DNA of 52,827 bases. It comes from Gammaproteobacteria bacterium (lineage in GTDB: Bacteria; Pseudomonadota; Gammaproteobacteria; Xanthomonadales; SZUA-36). The notes under the pieces are model-generated. The model was given only the letters and a program-made list of their open reading frames with translations, did no database searches and was not told where the DNA came from. Positions 35,265-45,175 of this stretch are shown one piece after another (the first letter of the stretch is position 1; each line of letters begins with the position of its first letter). A program made the translations under genes and the position numbers. The DNA is taken from assembly GCA_030431095.1 (NCBI GenBank), contig JAUIJU010000019.1:1-52827 (forward strand). Reading direction: 5' to 3'.

Positions 35265-36577
35265 GTCGTCCGGCAGCTTGCCGCTCCCGCCCAGGAGGAT
35301 GACCGGGCGTCACTTTCCGGAAAAGGCCAGCGCAGGTAGTCGACCAGGTGTTGCGTGATGTCCCGGGCGTCGTCCTCGATACCGAAGATGAAGCTCGACT
35401 TGCGGCGCCGCATCAGCGGCAGCCCGAGCGCGTACATGCCCGGTGACGCCACCACGCCCCCCTCGTGGATCAGCTGGCCCTTTCTGTCCAGCACCGGCAC
35501 GTCCAGCCAGTGATAGTCGGGCCGGAAACCGGTCGCCCAGATCACGCTGCGAATGTCGTCGCGTCTGGTGTCGAGGGTCAGCACCGGCGGGCCGGGAAGC
35601 TGCGTGGGCGCATAGCGCTCCGGCGCCGGGGCGCCGTCGGCATCGGCGGTCTCGTCGATCTGCGCCAGCAGGCGCTGCATCTTCAGGTCCGCCAGTTCGC
35701 AGACATTTCGCAGTGCGCCGGAAAACATCAGCGTGTCGTCCCGGACCCCGGCCAGGCGGCCGGTGATGCGCGCGCCCAGGCCCGCCAGGTGGTTCAGATC
35801 GAGCAGATCCAGCTCACGGGTGCCGACCAGTTGCGGTGACGGCAGGCGGCGCCCGCGAGCCAGGTCCTCGACCTGGTCGTAGCGTTCGTCGTGAATGCCA
35901 CAGCGTTGCAACCAGTAAAAAATGTCGTGACCCCGGTACTGGCGGGGGATACGCACGTGTTCGCCGGCGGCCAGGGTGACGTCACGGCCGGCACGAAGCA
36001 GTTCCGTGGCCAGCTGGAGGCCGGTGGCGGAGGCGCCGACGACCAGTACACCCCCGGCCGGCACATCGTCCGGCGAGTCGTAGTCGAACGGGGTGAGCTG
36101 TTTCACGGTGTCGGGGAGTTTCCCGGCAATGCCCGGTACGGAAGGGCGGTTGCAGGCGCCGCTGGCCAGCACCACGGCCCGGGCCTGCAAGGTGCCGCGG
36201 TCGGTGCTGACACGGTAGCCGTCACCGTTGCGCGCTACGCGGGTCACCGTGGTCTCGGTGAGCACCGGCGCGTTCAGGCCCGCGGCATAGTCATCCAGGA
36301 AACGGACCAGTTCCGGCACGGCCATGAAACCGTCCGGGTCATCGCCCGCGTAGGCTTTTCCGGGCAGACGGGTCTGCCAGTTCGGGGTCAGCAGGCGCAG
36401 GGAGTTCCATCGTTCCTGGCGCCAGGCATTGGCCACCTGTCCGCGCTCCAGCACGACGTGGTCCACGCCGTGCCTGGAGAGCAGGTGACTGGCCGCCAGG
36501 CCGGCGTGGCCGGCGCCGATGACGACGACATCAACGGCGTCGGCCTTCCGACCGGTCCAGGGTGCGTCGGTGGTCAC
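35231..36577 (-). CDS. FAD/NAD(P)-binding oxidoreductase, flavin monooxygenase-like
   Basis: 448 aa from a GTG that overlaps the stop of the OsmC gene by four bases. The N-terminal FAD motif is VVVIGAGHAGLAASHLL (GxGxxG), the second nucleotide motif is VLVVGASATGLQLATELL (GxSxxG, NADPH), and VIWATGFRPDYHWLDVPV is the ATG linker motif of the flavin-containing monooxygenase/putative flavoprotein group. WNSLRLLTPNWQTRLPG resembles the CzcO-like proteins. It would oxygenate a nucleophilic N or S, or act as a disulfide reductase; the substrate is unknown. Its pairing with a peroxide-handling OsmC protein suggests a redox role. The C-terminal end overlaps a convergent gene. Confidence 0.9.
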   Translation of the reverse strand: MTTDAPWTGRKADAVDVVVIGAGHAGLAASHLLSRHGVDHVVLERGQVANAWRQERWNSLRLLTPNWQTRLPGKAYAGDDPDGFMAVPELVRFLDDYAAGLNAPVLTETTVTRVARNGDGYRVSTDRGTLQARAVVLASGACNRPSVPGIAGKLPDTVKQLTPFDYDSPDDVPAGGVLVVGASATGLQLATELLRAGRDVTLAAGEHVRIPRQYRGHDIFYWLQRCGIHDERYDQVEDLARGRRLPSPQLVGTRELDLLDLNHLAGLGARITGRLAGVRDDTLMFSGALRNVCELADLKMQRLLAQIDETADADGAPAPERYAPTQLPGPPVLTLDTRRDDIRSVIWATGFRPDYHWLDVPVLDRKGQLIHEGGVVASPGMYALGLPLMRRRKSSFIFGIEDDARDITQHLVDYLRWPFPESDARSSSWAGAASCRTTQESVLSMNNG

Positions 36578-37137
36578 CGGTTGACCCGGACGTGGACGTC
36601 GGTCGGGTTGGTGATGATGTCGAACACCGCCGAGCGCTTCTGCGACTGCGCCACCAGTGCGGCGATGTCGGCCTCGGACGCGTCCGCATCGACGCGGTAG
36701 TCCACGGTGATGGAATTGAAGCCGTTGCGCACATCACCGTCGATACCCAGGATGCCCTGGATGTCCATGTCCGCTTCCACGGTGGCGGTCACCGAGTGCA
36801 GACGAATTCCGCGGTGTGACGCCACCGCGGCGATGCCGGCGGTCAGGCAGCCGGCCAGTCCGACCAGGATGAATTCCACCGGGGTGGAGCCTTTGTCTGC
36901 AGACGCGAAAATTTCGGGATGGTCTGTGTCGTAGCGGTATTCACGAACGTGCTTCTGTTCCTCGCCCAGTCCGAAAAAGCTTTCCACGGAGGACTCGGCA
37001 TGCGTGCCGTTCTTCCATTCGCTGGCCACGCGCCAGGTAAAGCAGGCCGCTTCGGGAGCGGCGGTCAGGGCTTCGCGGGCGCCCAGCAGGGCTTCGACAT
37101 TGACACCGTTTTGGGCGGCGATTTCTGCTTGGTTCAT
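36574..37137 (-). CDS. OsmC-family protein
   Basis: 187 aa. The typical first active-site segment is PVEFILVGLAGCLTAGIAAV, with the peroxidatic-type Cys. RGIRLHSVTATVEADMDIQG follows as in OsmC/Ohr. The second Cys of peroxide-reducing OsmC proteins, usually in the helix before the last strand, is replaced: that helix reads SQKRSAVFDIITNPTDVHV. So the two-Cys peroxidase mechanism may not operate as in Ohr, placing it with the YhfA-like or single-Cys branch. The N-terminus (NQAEIAAQNGVNVEALLGA) is an extension seen in longer members. AGGAGAG just upstream is a good ribosome-binding site. First gene of a two-gene operon with the flavoprotein. Confidence 0.92.
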   Translation of the reverse strand: MNQAEIAAQNGVNVEALLGAREALTAAPEAACFTWRVASEWKNGTHAESSVESFFGLGEEQKHVREYRYDTDHPEIFASADKGSTPVEFILVGLAGCLTAGIAAVASHRGIRLHSVTATVEADMDIQGILGIDGDVRNGFNSITVDYRVDADASEADIAALVAQSQKRSAVFDIITNPTDVHVRVNR

Positions 37138-37349
37138 GGTGACTCTCCTTTCAGGGACAGCGGGATTGCTGTCGAGTGGTGCGCATCCTGTCCGAAGCCC
37201 CGGTGTCGGGCTTGACCGGGTGCTGACCAGGGCCTGACCATTCTGTTACGATCAGTAAAATCAGTTGCTTATGGGGAATTTATCGGCTGGACTGACCCGG
37301 GTATTACAACCCGCTGAGGAAATAGTTGGTCGCACCGAAATTGGGTCGA

Positions 37350-38267
37350 ATGGGGATGAACAAGTTGTTGGGCGTGGTCCGGGCGCCGTTTCTGCTGCTG
37401 GTGCCGGCGAGCCTGGCGCCGGCCGGGGCGCTGGCCTGGATCGAGTTGAACGATTTTCCGGTGGGAGACGCGGCGTTGGTGCTGCTGGGCGCGTTAAGCG
37501 CACACATTGCCGTCAATGCGCTGAACGAGTACCAGGATTTTCGCAGTGGGCTGGACCTGACGACACGGCGCACGCCGTTCAGCGGCGGCAGCGGCACCCT
37601 GGTGCGCCACCCGTCGTTCGCCCCGGCGACCCTGGCCGTTGCAGTGATCGCCCTGGCACTGACCCTGGCGGTTGGCCTGCACTACCTGCGGGTGCTCGGT
37701 GGCACGGTGGTGGCGCCCGGCCTGGCGGGGCTTGCGCTGGTGGTGACCTATACCCGGTGGGTCAATCGTTATCCACTGGCCTGCCTGCTGGCGCCAGGTT
37801 TCGGTTTTGGCATTCTCATGGTCAATCTGGCCTACCTGGCCCTGACCGGTCACCACGGACCCGGTGCCTTTGCCGCCTCGCTGGTGGTCGCCCTGCTGGT
37901 CAGCAACCTGCTGCTGATCAACCAGCTCCCGGACATCGAGGCGGATCACGCCGCCGGCCGCCGGCACTTTGCCATCACACTGGGCGCGCCCGGGGTCGGC
38001 CTCGTGTCTGGCGTGCTGGTGTTCGGCGCCTATGCCGTGATGTTGGCTGCCGTGGTTGGCGCCTGGTTGCCGGGCTGGGCGCTGCTTGGCTTCCTGGGTT
38101 TGCCGTTTGCAGTCCGCATTCCGTGGGCGGCGGCGCGCTATTCGCCCGAAAGTCTGCCCCGGTTCGTGCCGGTCATGGCGCGCAACGTGATGGTCACGCT
38201 GGCGACCCCCGTGTTGTTGGCGGCGGGCATCATTTTGGGTTCGGGGGCCGGGTCGTCAGTCTTTTGA
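37350..38267 (+). CDS. UbiA-family prenyltransferase (MenA-like)
   Basis: 305 aa from ATG 37350; ATG 37356 and TTG 37326 (after GAGGAA) are alternatives. About eight transmembrane helices. The first Asp-rich site is NALNEYQDFRSGLDLTTRR and the second is NQLPDIEADHAAGRRH, the NDxxD-like and DxxxD motifs that bind Mg-prenyl-diphosphate. The TPFSGGSGTL segment and the loop RWVNRYPLACLLAPGFGFG resemble dihydroxynaphthoate octaprenyltransferase-type members. No other menaquinone genes are near, so the aromatic acceptor is uncertain. A possible promoter has CTGACC and TACGAT separated by 18 bases near 37220-37255. It overlaps the convergent antiporter gene by 12 bases. Confidence 0.9.
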   Translation: MGMNKLLGVVRAPFLLLVPASLAPAGALAWIELNDFPVGDAALVLLGALSAHIAVNALNEYQDFRSGLDLTTRRTPFSGGSGTLVRHPSFAPATLAVAVIALALTLAVGLHYLRVLGGTVVAPGLAGLALVVTYTRWVNRYPLACLLAPGFGFGILMVNLAYLALTGHHGPGAFAASLVVALLVSNLLLINQLPDIEADHAAGRRHFAITLGAPGVGLVSGVLVFGAYAVMLAAVVGAWLPGWALLGFLGLPFAVRIPWAAARYSPESLPRFVPVMARNVMVTLATPVLLAAGIILGSGAGSSVF

Positions 38268-39680
38268 TTCGCTGGTTGAATCGATGTCATCGCCGCCAGG
38301 CGCCGGTTCCGAATCGACTTCGTGATCCGGGGCTGGGGGCATTACGGTACCTGTCACCGCTGGGTCGGTGATCGAGATGCCAGGGTCCGGCTCGACGCCA
38401 CGTGGGCTCTGCATCCAGCCCGGGAGTGGGCGACGCCCCACGTAGTACGGTTTCCACCAGCGAATGGCGAGCGGTACGGCGATGTTCAGCAGGGCGGCCG
38501 TGAGCATCAACGTGTAGAAGGCCGCGTCGCTCAGAATGGGATACTGCAAATACGCAATGCCCATGACCACGAAGGCGAGTTCAGCGCGCCCCAGCATTCC
38601 AAAGCCGATCATGGCGCTCTCGTGCCAGGCGAAGCCGCCGGTGAACCGGGCGGCCAGCCCGGCGGAAAGGACCTGCGCCACGAACAGGGCGAGGAACAGT
38701 CCCACGGCCATCCACGACACCGACAGAACCAGCGCCCAGTCGAACACCAGTGAACCGCCAAGCACCACGAAGAATACCGGCCCGATCCAGTTGAACGCCA
38801 TGTCGTCGATGATATGCCGTGCGCGTTCATAGGCCCCCTGGTCGGGTTGGCGCCTGGCCACGAAATACTCCTCGCGCAGGGCCAACCCGGCGAAGTACGC
38901 GCCCACCGCGGGGTGAAATCCCAGCAGTTCGCCCAGCAGGGCGAGCGACACGGCGACCAGCATCATGACCAGCGTGACCTGGGTGCCCGCGCTCATCTGC
39001 AGCAGGTGACTGATGCCCACGTCCCGTAGCCCGGGAACATAGCGGATGATTCCGGACTTGATGTCCGGCGGAAAAATCCACGTGGTCACCACCACCACGA
39101 TCACGAAAAACAACACGGCCTTGCCCATGATCCACGCAATGTCCTCGGGACCCGTGACCGTGCTGCCCGCGGCCAGGGGCACGAGGATGGCGACCAGGGC
39201 CAGGGATGCGATGTCGTCGAGCACCGCCGCGGACATGATCCCCGTGGCCGCGCGGGTGCGCGACAGGCCCTCGCTGCGCAATGACACCATGGTGAGCGAC
39301 ACAGCGGTGGCGGTCATGGCCAGGCCGCACATGAGCGCGACGCTGCGGTCGTCCCAAAACGCCAATGCCAGCCAGTACGCGGTGAAGAACGGCGCCAGCG
39401 CGCCGAAAAAAGCCACGCCCCAGCTACGCTTCATGGCCGAGAGAAAGTTCTCGATGGATTCTTCGAAACCCAGCGCGAACATGATCAGGATGATGCCCAG
39501 TTCCGCCACGCCTTCGACGAATGGCAACGGCTCGGCCGGCAACCAGCCCAGGTTGGTCAGGAAGGCGCCGGCAAACAGGTACCACAGTACAGGCGTCAGG
39601 CGGGTCTTGTCCGCGACGCGACCGGAGATGGCGACAGCGGCCCAGATGATCAGCAGGTGGACAAGGTATACATGATGCAT
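38256..39680 (-). CDS. Cation:proton antiporter, CPA2 family
   Basis: 474 aa from ATG 39680, where similarity begins ([20 protein letters not shown]); the frame is open upstream but reads as noise. About 12-13 transmembrane helices. Family features: [37 protein letters not shown], the transport-site helix [15 protein letters not shown] with the DD pair that marks electrogenic Na+/H+ exchangers such as Nap[20 protein letters not shown] and [19 protein letters not shown]. The acidic and Pro-rich cytosolic tail ([14 protein letters not shown]) is short and holds no TrkA-N domain. It would export Na+ or K+ for pH or osmotic homeostasis. GGAG eleven bases upstream is a weak ribosome-binding site. 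Confidence 0.9.
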   Translation of the reverse strand: MHHVYLVHLLIIWAAVAISGRVADKTRLTPVLWYLFAGAFLTNLGWLPAEPLPFVEGVAELGIILIMFALGFEESIENFLSAMKRSWGVAFFGALAPFFTAYWLALAFWDDRSVALMCGLAMTATAVSLTMVSLRSEGLSRTRAATGIMSAAVLDDIASLALVAILVPLAAGSTVTGPEDIAWIMGKAVLFFVIVVVVTTWIFPPDIKSGIIRYVPGLRDVGISHLLQMSAGTQVTLVMMLVAVSLALLGELLGFHPAVGAYFAGLALREEYFVARRQPDQGAYERARHIIDDMAFNWIGPVFFVVLGGSLVFDWALVLSVSWMAVGLFLALFVAQVLSAGLAARFTGGFAWHESAMIGFGMLGRAELAFVVMGIAYLQYPILSDAAFYTLMLTAALLNIAVPLAIRWWKPYYVGRRPLPGWMQSPRGVEPDPGISITDPAVTGTVMPPAPDHEVDSEPAPGGDDIDSTSESKD

Positions 39681-39841
39681 GGATGGAATCGCTCCACACT
39701 TTGGCTCTGCGGTCAAGATTAACGGATCTGCGGGCCAGCGTGACACCGGTTTGCGCCGGCACAGCCCATCGCGTTGCGTGGCTGTGGCAACATCCACTTC
39801 TTCGGGAGCGTGACGCAACGAATCGAACAAGGAGCCTTCGA

Positions 39842-42319
39842 ATGAGCCTGATCCACATCCGGTCCATCGCACCAACCCGCGAAGCACGTTCCGTGACCGG
39901 ACCAGGAAGGGCTGTGCGGTTGATGGCCGCTGTCCTGGTGCTGGGCGGGGGGTTCGCCTGCCCGGCGACGTGGGCGGCCGACCTGGCGCAGGCACGACCC
40001 GCGGCCCTGGAACACAAGCCGGCCAACGACCTGACCCTGCGCTATGAACGACCGGCCGGACAATGGGTCGAGGCCCTGCCGGTGGGCAACGGGCGGCTGG
40101 GCGCGATGGTGTTCGGCGGCACCAACCTGGAACGTCTGCAGCTCAACGAGGACACCCTGTGGGCCGGTGGACCCTACAACCCGGCCAACCCGGCGGCCAG
40201 GGAAGCGTTGCCGGAGATTCGCCGCCTGCTGGCGCAGGGCCGGCACGCCGAGGCCCAGGCGCTGGTGGATGCGTCCTTCATGTCGGTGCCGCTGCGCCAG
40301 CCGTCCTACCTGTCGCTGGGTGACCTGCTGATCACCCAGGCCGGCAGCGAGACGGCGTTCGGCTACGAGCGCAGCCTGGATCTCGATACCGGCGTGGCGC
40401 GAACGCGCTACACCATCGGTGGCGCCGTGATCCGGCGCGAGGTGTTTTCCAGCGCCGTGGACGATGTGCTGGTGGTGCGCCTGAGCGCACGCGACGCGGA
40501 CAGCGGCGAACCGGTGCCGCGCCTGTCGTTTTCCCTCGGCTTCCAGTCGCAGCTGCCCGCCCGCACGCGGACCGAGGGCGACGACACGCTGGTGATCGCA
40601 GGCCGGAATACCGCGGCCACCGGAATCGACAGCGCCCTGGATTTCGAGGCGCGGCTGCTGGCCCGGGTCGAGGGCGGCGAGGGCGCTGCGTGGTCCACCG
40701 GCCAGCAACTGCGCGTGTCGGGCGCCCATACCGTGGTGCTCCTGCTGTCAGCGGCGACCAGTTACCGGCGCTACGACGACGTCAGCGGCGACCCCTCCGC
40801 CGCCAACATCGAGCGCCTGGAACGGGCGTCACAGCGCCCATGGGATGAGCTGCTCGCCGACCACGTACGCGATCACCAGGCCCTGTTCCGGCGCGTGTCA
40901 CTGGACCTGGGGCGCACCCCGGCGGCGGACCTGCCCACCGATGAGCGCATCCGGCGGTTCGCCGGCGGTGACGACCCGGCGCTGGCGGCGCTGTATTTCC
41001 AGTATGGGCGCTACCTGCTGATCGCCAGTTCGCGCCCGGGCGCCCAGCCGGCCAACCTGCAGGGTCTGTGGAACGACTCCATCCACCCGCCCTGGGGATC
41101 GAAGTACACGATCAACATCAACACCGAGATGAATTACTGGCCGGCCGAACCGACGGCCTTGCCTGAACTGACCGAACCCCTGCACCGCCTGATCTCGGAG
41201 ATCGCCGAGACCGGCGCGCGCTTCGCCCGCGAGCACTACGGCAGCGATGGCTGGGTCACGCACCACAATACCGACCTGTGGCGCGCCACCGGGCCGGTGG
41301 ACGGCGCCTTCTGGGGCATGTGGCCCATGGGCGGTGTGTGGCTGTCCACGCACCTGTGGGAGCACTACCTGTATGGCGGTGACACGGCGTTCCTGGAGAC
41401 CGCCTACCCGGTGTTTCGGGGCGCCTCGCGTTTTTTCCTGGACAATCTGCAAACCCTCGACGATGGCACGCTGGTGACCAGCCCGTCGAACTCTCCGGAG
41501 AACGCGCACCATCCGGGGGTCTCCATCGCCCGGGGTCCGGCCATGGACAACCAGTTGCTGCGCGACCTGTTCGCCCAGACCGCCGCCACCGCCAGGCTGC
41601 TGGGTGTGGACCACGACTTCGCGTCCGAGCTGTTGTCGGCCCGCGGGCGCCTGGCGCCCGATCGCGTGGGTTCGGGTGGACAGCTCAGGGAGTGGCGACA
41701 GGACTGGGACGAGCAGGCGCCGGAGCCGGATCACCGTCACGTGTCACACCTGTACGCCTTGCACCCCGGGGCCCAGATCACGCCGCGTGGTACGCCCGAA
41801 CTGGCCGCCGCGGCGCGTAAAACCCTGGAATCGCGGGGTGACCGCACCACCGGCTGGGCCATCGCCTGGCGCATCAACCTGTGGGCGCGCCTGTTCGAGG
41901 GCGACCGGGCGCACGACATTCTCGAGCTGCTGCTCAGCCCGGAGCGCAGCTACCCGAACCTGTTCGACGCGCACCCGCCCTTCCAGATCGACGGCAACTT
42001 CGGTGGCACGGCGGCCATCGCCGAAATGCTGCTGCAGAGCCACGTGCGCCTGTCCGACGACGACCCGGCCGGGAGCGACCTGCGTTTCGAGCTGGAGTTT
42101 CTTCCCGCGTTACCCGCCGCCTGGCCTTCGGGCCGGGTCAGCGGTCTGCGCGCCCGTGGCGGTTTCGACGTGGACCTCGAGTGGCGCGACGGCTGCCTGC
42201 TGACAGCCACCGTGCGTTCCCGCCTGGGGCGGGAAGCGCGCTTGCGCCTGGGTGAACGCACCGAGCCGCTGGCGCTGCCTGCCGGCGAATCGTTCACCTG
42301 GCGGCCGGGTTGTGGCTGA
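39842..42319 (+). CDS. Exported GH95 alpha-L-fucosidase
   Basis: 825 aa from ATG 39842 (AAGGAG nine bases before). It has a long signal (basic start, then [20 protein letters not shown]). GH95 landmarks: [85 protein letters not shown] and [14 protein letters not shown]. Residues consistent with the inverting GH95 site are Asn425 and Asn427 in the ININTE stretch, Glu553 in [10 protein letters not shown] and Asp717 in QIDGNFGG. The (alpha/alpha)6 barrel sits between N- and C-terminal beta domains. It probably releases L-fucose (or L-galactose) from algal or host glycans in the periplasm. No fucose catabolic genes adjoin it. Confidence 0.95.
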   Translation: MSLIHIRSIAPTREARSVTGPGRAVRLMAAVLVLGGGFACPATWAADLAQARPAALEHKPANDLTLRYERPAGQWVEALPVGNGRLGAMVFGGTNLERLQLNEDTLWAGGPYNPANPAAREALPEIRRLLAQGRHAEAQALVDASFMSVPLRQPSYLSLGDLLITQAGSETAFGYERSLDLDTGVARTRYTIGGAVIRREVFSSAVDDVLVVRLSARDADSGEPVPRLSFSLGFQSQLPARTRTEGDDTLVIAGRNTAATGIDSALDFEARLLARVEGGEGAAWSTGQQLRVSGAHTVVLLLSAATSYRRYDDVSGDPSAANIERLERASQRPWDELLADHVRDHQALFRRVSLDLGRTPAADLPTDERIRRFAGGDDPALAALYFQYGRYLLIASSRPGAQPANLQGLWNDSIHPPWGSKYTININTEMNYWPAEPTALPELTEPLHRLISEIAETGARFAREHYGSDGWVTHHNTDLWRATGPVDGAFWGMWPMGGVWLSTHLWEHYLYGGDTAFLETAYPVFRGASRFFLDNLQTLDDGTLVTSPSNSPENAHHPGVSIARGPAMDNQLLRDLFAQTAATARLLGVDHDFASELLSARGRLAPDRVGSGGQLREWRQDWDEQAPEPDHRHVSHLYALHPGAQITPRGTPELAAAARKTLESRGDRTTGWAIAWRINLWARLFEGDRAHDILELLLSPERSYPNLFDAHPPFQIDGNFGGTAAIAEMLLQSHVRLSDDDPAGSDLRFELEFLPALPAAWPSGRVSGLRARGGFDVDLEWRDGCLLTATVRSRLGREARLRLGERTEPLALPAGESFTWRPGCG

Positions 42320-42382
42320 CAACGGGTCCCCGGGGTGGTCGACGACCCTTTCCAGAGGCGCCTGACTGTAATTTGGGGCGAT

Positions 42383-43369
42383 TCAGTCCGCCAGCAGGAA
42401 ATCGCGAATCGTGTGCAGCAGGGGCTCCGACTGCTCGGTGTCGAACAGGTACTGCGCATGCGCCGAGCCGGGGAGCACGACCAGTTTCTTCGGCGATGGG
42501 GTGGCCTCGTACTGGGCCCGAATCTCGTCCAGGCGTCGCACGCCACCGCCGCGTACGTCGTCCTCTGCCACGATATAAAGCTTGCGGCCCGGCATGCCGG
42601 CGGGGTCCTCGATTACCGAGGGCGCCAGCAGGACCACGGCATCGACCAGGCCTGGCCCGGCCTCGATCGCGGCCTGCGCCGCCGCCGCACCGCCGAAACT
42701 GGCGCCGACCAGTGAGATCCGGTCGGAACCCGTGCGGGCCAGGAACTGAATGGCGGCCAGTACATCGTGGTATTCGTCGCCGGGCGCGTGCTCCAGCGGA
42801 CCCCGGGAGCGGCCGCGGCCGCGGAAGTCGATGGCGAGTAACCGCAGGCCCACCGCCGTCAGCGCGGCGGCCTGGTCCTGCCAGCTTTCCTTGGTGAAGC
42901 GACCGCCGTGGGCCAGCACCACGGCGTGCAGGCCGGATCCGTACAGGCGGCCGAAGACCCTGCCACCGTCCGCGGTGCCGAACCACACCTCGGCTGCGGC
43001 CTTGCCGGAAGCGATGCACTCGTCGAGCATGGGCGACAGGGACTCAATTCGCGCGCCGGCTTCACGCAGACCCGAGGCCAGTTCGAGTTCGGCGATGGCC
43101 AGGTCCTTGCCCAGGGCATGACACGCAGCCTGTTCGGCCTGGCGCAGCAGGGCGCGAAATTGCTGCATCCTGACCGGATGATCACCGGTGCGTGGTCTCA
43201 GCGAGTCGGACAGGTCGGCCGCCTGCTGCAGGTAAGCGGCCTCGCGGACACGCAGGGTGTCGCGCCTGGCGGTGAGTTCGGCGATTTGCGACCCGGGTGA
43301 TGCCTGTGCAGACAGGGTGTCGGCCGGCAATGAGGCGGCCAGGCTGACAACGGCAATCCATCGCTTCAT
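42383..43369 (-). CDS. Exported alpha/beta hydrolase at the end of the ECF operon
   Basis: 328 aa from ATG 43369. Signal peptide MKRWIAVVSLAASLPADTLS ending near AQA. Residues 25-130 form a helical N-terminal region (LTARRDTLRVREAAYLQQAA, QFRALLRQAEQAACHALGKD) not part of the hydrolase. The hydrolase core has VLAHGGRFTKESWQ (oxyanion hole), LAIDFRGRGRSRGP, LVGASFGGAAAAQA with the nucleophile Ser, VAEDDV with the likely acid, and LPGSAHAQYLF with the His: a dienelactone-hydrolase/serine-aminopeptidase style fold. It lies 38 bases after the second HEAT-repeat gene on the same strand, so it is probably the last gene of the sigma-factor operon. Substrate unknown. No good ribosome-binding site is seen. 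Confidence 0.85.
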   Translation of the reverse strand: MKRWIAVVSLAASLPADTLSAQASPGSQIAELTARRDTLRVREAAYLQQAADLSDSLRPRTGDHPVRMQQFRALLRQAEQAACHALGKDLAIAELELASGLREAGARIESLSPMLDECIASGKAAAEVWFGTADGGRVFGRLYGSGLHAVVLAHGGRFTKESWQDQAAALTAVGLRLLAIDFRGRGRSRGPLEHAPGDEYHDVLAAIQFLARTGSDRISLVGASFGGAAAAQAAIEAGPGLVDAVVLLAPSVIEDPAGMPGRKLYIVAEDDVRGGGVRRLDEIRAQYEATPSPKKLVVLPGSAHAQYLFDTEQSEPLLHTIRDFLLAD

Positions 43370-43407
43370 GGGTCCAGTGTAAACCGGCCCACGCCATGCC
43401 GTGCGCT

Positions 43408-44226
43408 TCAGCGCTTCAGCAGCAGTTCCTGGATGTAGTCCACGCCCGCCCCGTCGTCGGCCTGGGCCAGCCAAAACAGGGCCTGCTTGCGGTCGTACAG
43501 GTCGCGGTGGCGGTCCTCGATCACCCCGATCAGGACATCCAGGCGGTCACCGGCCGGTGACTGGGCGTAGGAAAAAATGGCCTGCTCGCGGATCCTGCGG
43601 GACTCGCCGTCCTCGATCAGCGCCAGGAGGTCGTCCCGGCTGTCATCGATGCGCAGCTGGCCCATCCAGAAAATCGCCTGTTCGCGTTGCTTCGGCGAGC
43701 CCCCGGAACGGGCGATGCGCACCAGCTCGCGGCGGCCTGCCTCGCCGGCATGGGCGGCCACGGCCACCAGCCGCTCGTCGGCGTCGAATCGTGGGGTCGT
43801 TTTTCCCTGCAGGAGCCAGTGCAGGCTTTGCGTTTCGTCGATTTTGCCCAGGTCGGTCCACGCTTCGGCGGACGCCACGGCGCAATCGGGGCTCAGTGTG
43901 ACCAGCCGGTCCAGCGCCCCGGACTCGAAACGGGCATAGAGCTGCAATTCACCGGTGGACGCCTGCCTGGCCGAGTCGTCACCGGCATGGCCGTAGGAGA
44001 GCCGCGGATGGTCGAGATTGCAGGTTTCACGCATGGCGTGGCCGGCGTTCCACTGATGGCAGCACCAGTCGCGCGCGTTGGCCACGGCATCCACCCGCCA
44101 GCTGTACCAGCCGTTTTCGGCGAAGGGGTCGGTCGCTTCCGCGGCTGTGGTCGCCTGTGCGAACATCCCGGCGGCCAGGGCCGCCAGGATGAGGTGAAAG
44201 CATCGGCGCCGTGCGCCGGGTTTCAC
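43408..44226 (-). CDS. Exported HEAT-repeat protein with Cys-rich N-terminal domain
   Basis: 272 aa from a GTG overlapping the stop of the preceding gene by four bases. Signal MKPGARRRCFHLILAALAAG to about residue 29. The N-terminal domain (35-135) has conserved-looking GWYSWRVDAV, WCC (Cys55-Cys56), TCNLDHP (Cys69) and LSPDCAVAS, and strands such as GELQLYARFESGALDRLVTL; it fits no family I can name. The C-terminal half is made of HEAT repeats: LVRIARSGGSPKQREQAIFW, DDLLALIEDGESRRIREQAI, VLIGVIEDRHRDLYDRKQAL, each ending FWMGQ-, FSYAQ- or FWLAQ-like. A periplasmic protein-protein interaction role is likely, perhaps with the other HEAT protein. Confidence 0.85.
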   Translation of the reverse strand: MKPGARRRCFHLILAALAAGMFAQATTAAEATDPFAENGWYSWRVDAVANARDWCCHQWNAGHAMRETCNLDHPRLSYGHAGDDSARQASTGELQLYARFESGALDRLVTLSPDCAVASAEAWTDLGKIDETQSLHWLLQGKTTPRFDADERLVAVAAHAGEAGRRELVRIARSGGSPKQREQAIFWMGQLRIDDSRDDLLALIEDGESRRIREQAIFSYAQSPAGDRLDVLIGVIEDRHRDLYDRKQALFWLAQADDGAGVDYIQELLLKR

Positions 44227-45131
44227 GAACCGTCTCCGCCCAGGGCCTCGTCAATGGCCTCCATGGCCGCGTCACTGTCCATGATCACCAGCAGGCGTAG
44301 CAGTTCGGCCTTGTCCTGGTCGCTGGTGGCGCTCCTGAACAGGCGCAGGACGCTCTCGTCGTCGCCGGCCACCAGCATGCCCTGGCGCACCGCGTCACGC
44401 ACCTCCGGGTCGTTGCTGCCCTGGTAGATCTCCACGAACAGGTCCGGATCATCCGGGCCGCCGGCGATGCCGAGCCCGCGCAGGGCCGCCAGCTGCCGCT
44501 CGGGGTCGCTGGGGTCGTGCGCCATGACGCCGAGGCTTTCCGTGTCACCGGCGATGGCGTAAGCGTGCACCAGGGTTTCCGAGGCGCCCGGCCGGTCACG
44601 CAGTTCACGCAGTCGGTCGGTGGCGCCCATCACGCCCAGTTGGTGGACGGCGGCGTCGAATTCCTCGTCGCTGGAGGCGTTGGCGGCGACCTGGAATACG
44701 GATTCCTCGTCCCCGGCGATCATCCAGGCTTCCAGCACGGCGCGGCGAACCGGTGTGTCTCCACTCTCGTAGATTTCGCCCAGTTGGCGCGTCAAATCGG
44801 GATCGCCGCTGATGCCAATGGTGCGCACCGCTTCCAGCTGCAGTTCGCCATCGGACTGGTGGGCGAAGCTCAGCAGGGCTTCGTGGGCCTCGGGTTCGTC
44901 GATCTGGCCGAGGATGAACAGGGCCGGGGCCTTGATTTCCCGGGGCTGATCGCTGTCGAGCAGCCGGGTCACCAGCGGCAAGGCCTTGTCCGGCGGCGCC
45001 ATCATCAGGGCCTCGATGGCGGCCATCTTCAGGGCGTCGCGTTCGGCCGCTTCGTCCTGGGCCCAGGCATTGACGGGCAGGGCGGTGGCCAGTGCCGTGG
45101 TCACCAGGATGCGCTGCAAGGTATGTTTCAT
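44223..45131 (-). CDS. Exported all-HEAT-repeat protein
   Basis: 302 aa from ATG 45131 with AAGGAAT seven bases before. Signal MKHTLQRILVTTALATALPV to NAWA. Nearly the whole mature chain is repeats of 28-32 residues: PLVTRLLDSDQPREIKAPAL, HEALLSFAHQSDGELQLEAV, QLGEIYESGDTPVRRAVLEA, FVEIYQGSNDPEVRDAVRQG, LFRSATSDQDKAELLRLLVI, many followed by a short IAGD/ISGD/VAGD turn. This makes an acidic superhelical scaffold for binding another protein. It lies between the anti-sigma factor gene (44-base gap) and the second HEAT gene (4-base overlap). A role as sensor or inhibitor of the membrane anti-sigma protein is inference. Confidence 0.88.
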   Translation of the reverse strand: MKHTLQRILVTTALATALPVNAWAQDEAAERDALKMAAIEALMMAPPDKALPLVTRLLDSDQPREIKAPALFILGQIDEPEAHEALLSFAHQSDGELQLEAVRTIGISGDPDLTRQLGEIYESGDTPVRRAVLEAWMIAGDEESVFQVAANASSDEEFDAAVHQLGVMGATDRLRELRDRPGASETLVHAYAIAGDTESLGVMAHDPSDPERQLAALRGLGIAGGPDDPDLFVEIYQGSNDPEVRDAVRQGMLVAGDDESVLRLFRSATSDQDKAELLRLLVIMDSDAAMEAIDEALGGDGS

Positions 45132-45175
45132 GGTCGATTCCTTTGTTGTCCGGTCGCCCCCGGAGGGGCGTTTCA

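Noticed and set aside
37265..38371. 368-codon plus frame over the UbiA gene
   Set aside because: Different frame from the prenyltransferase, Gly/Arg/Pro-rich, no membrane segments.
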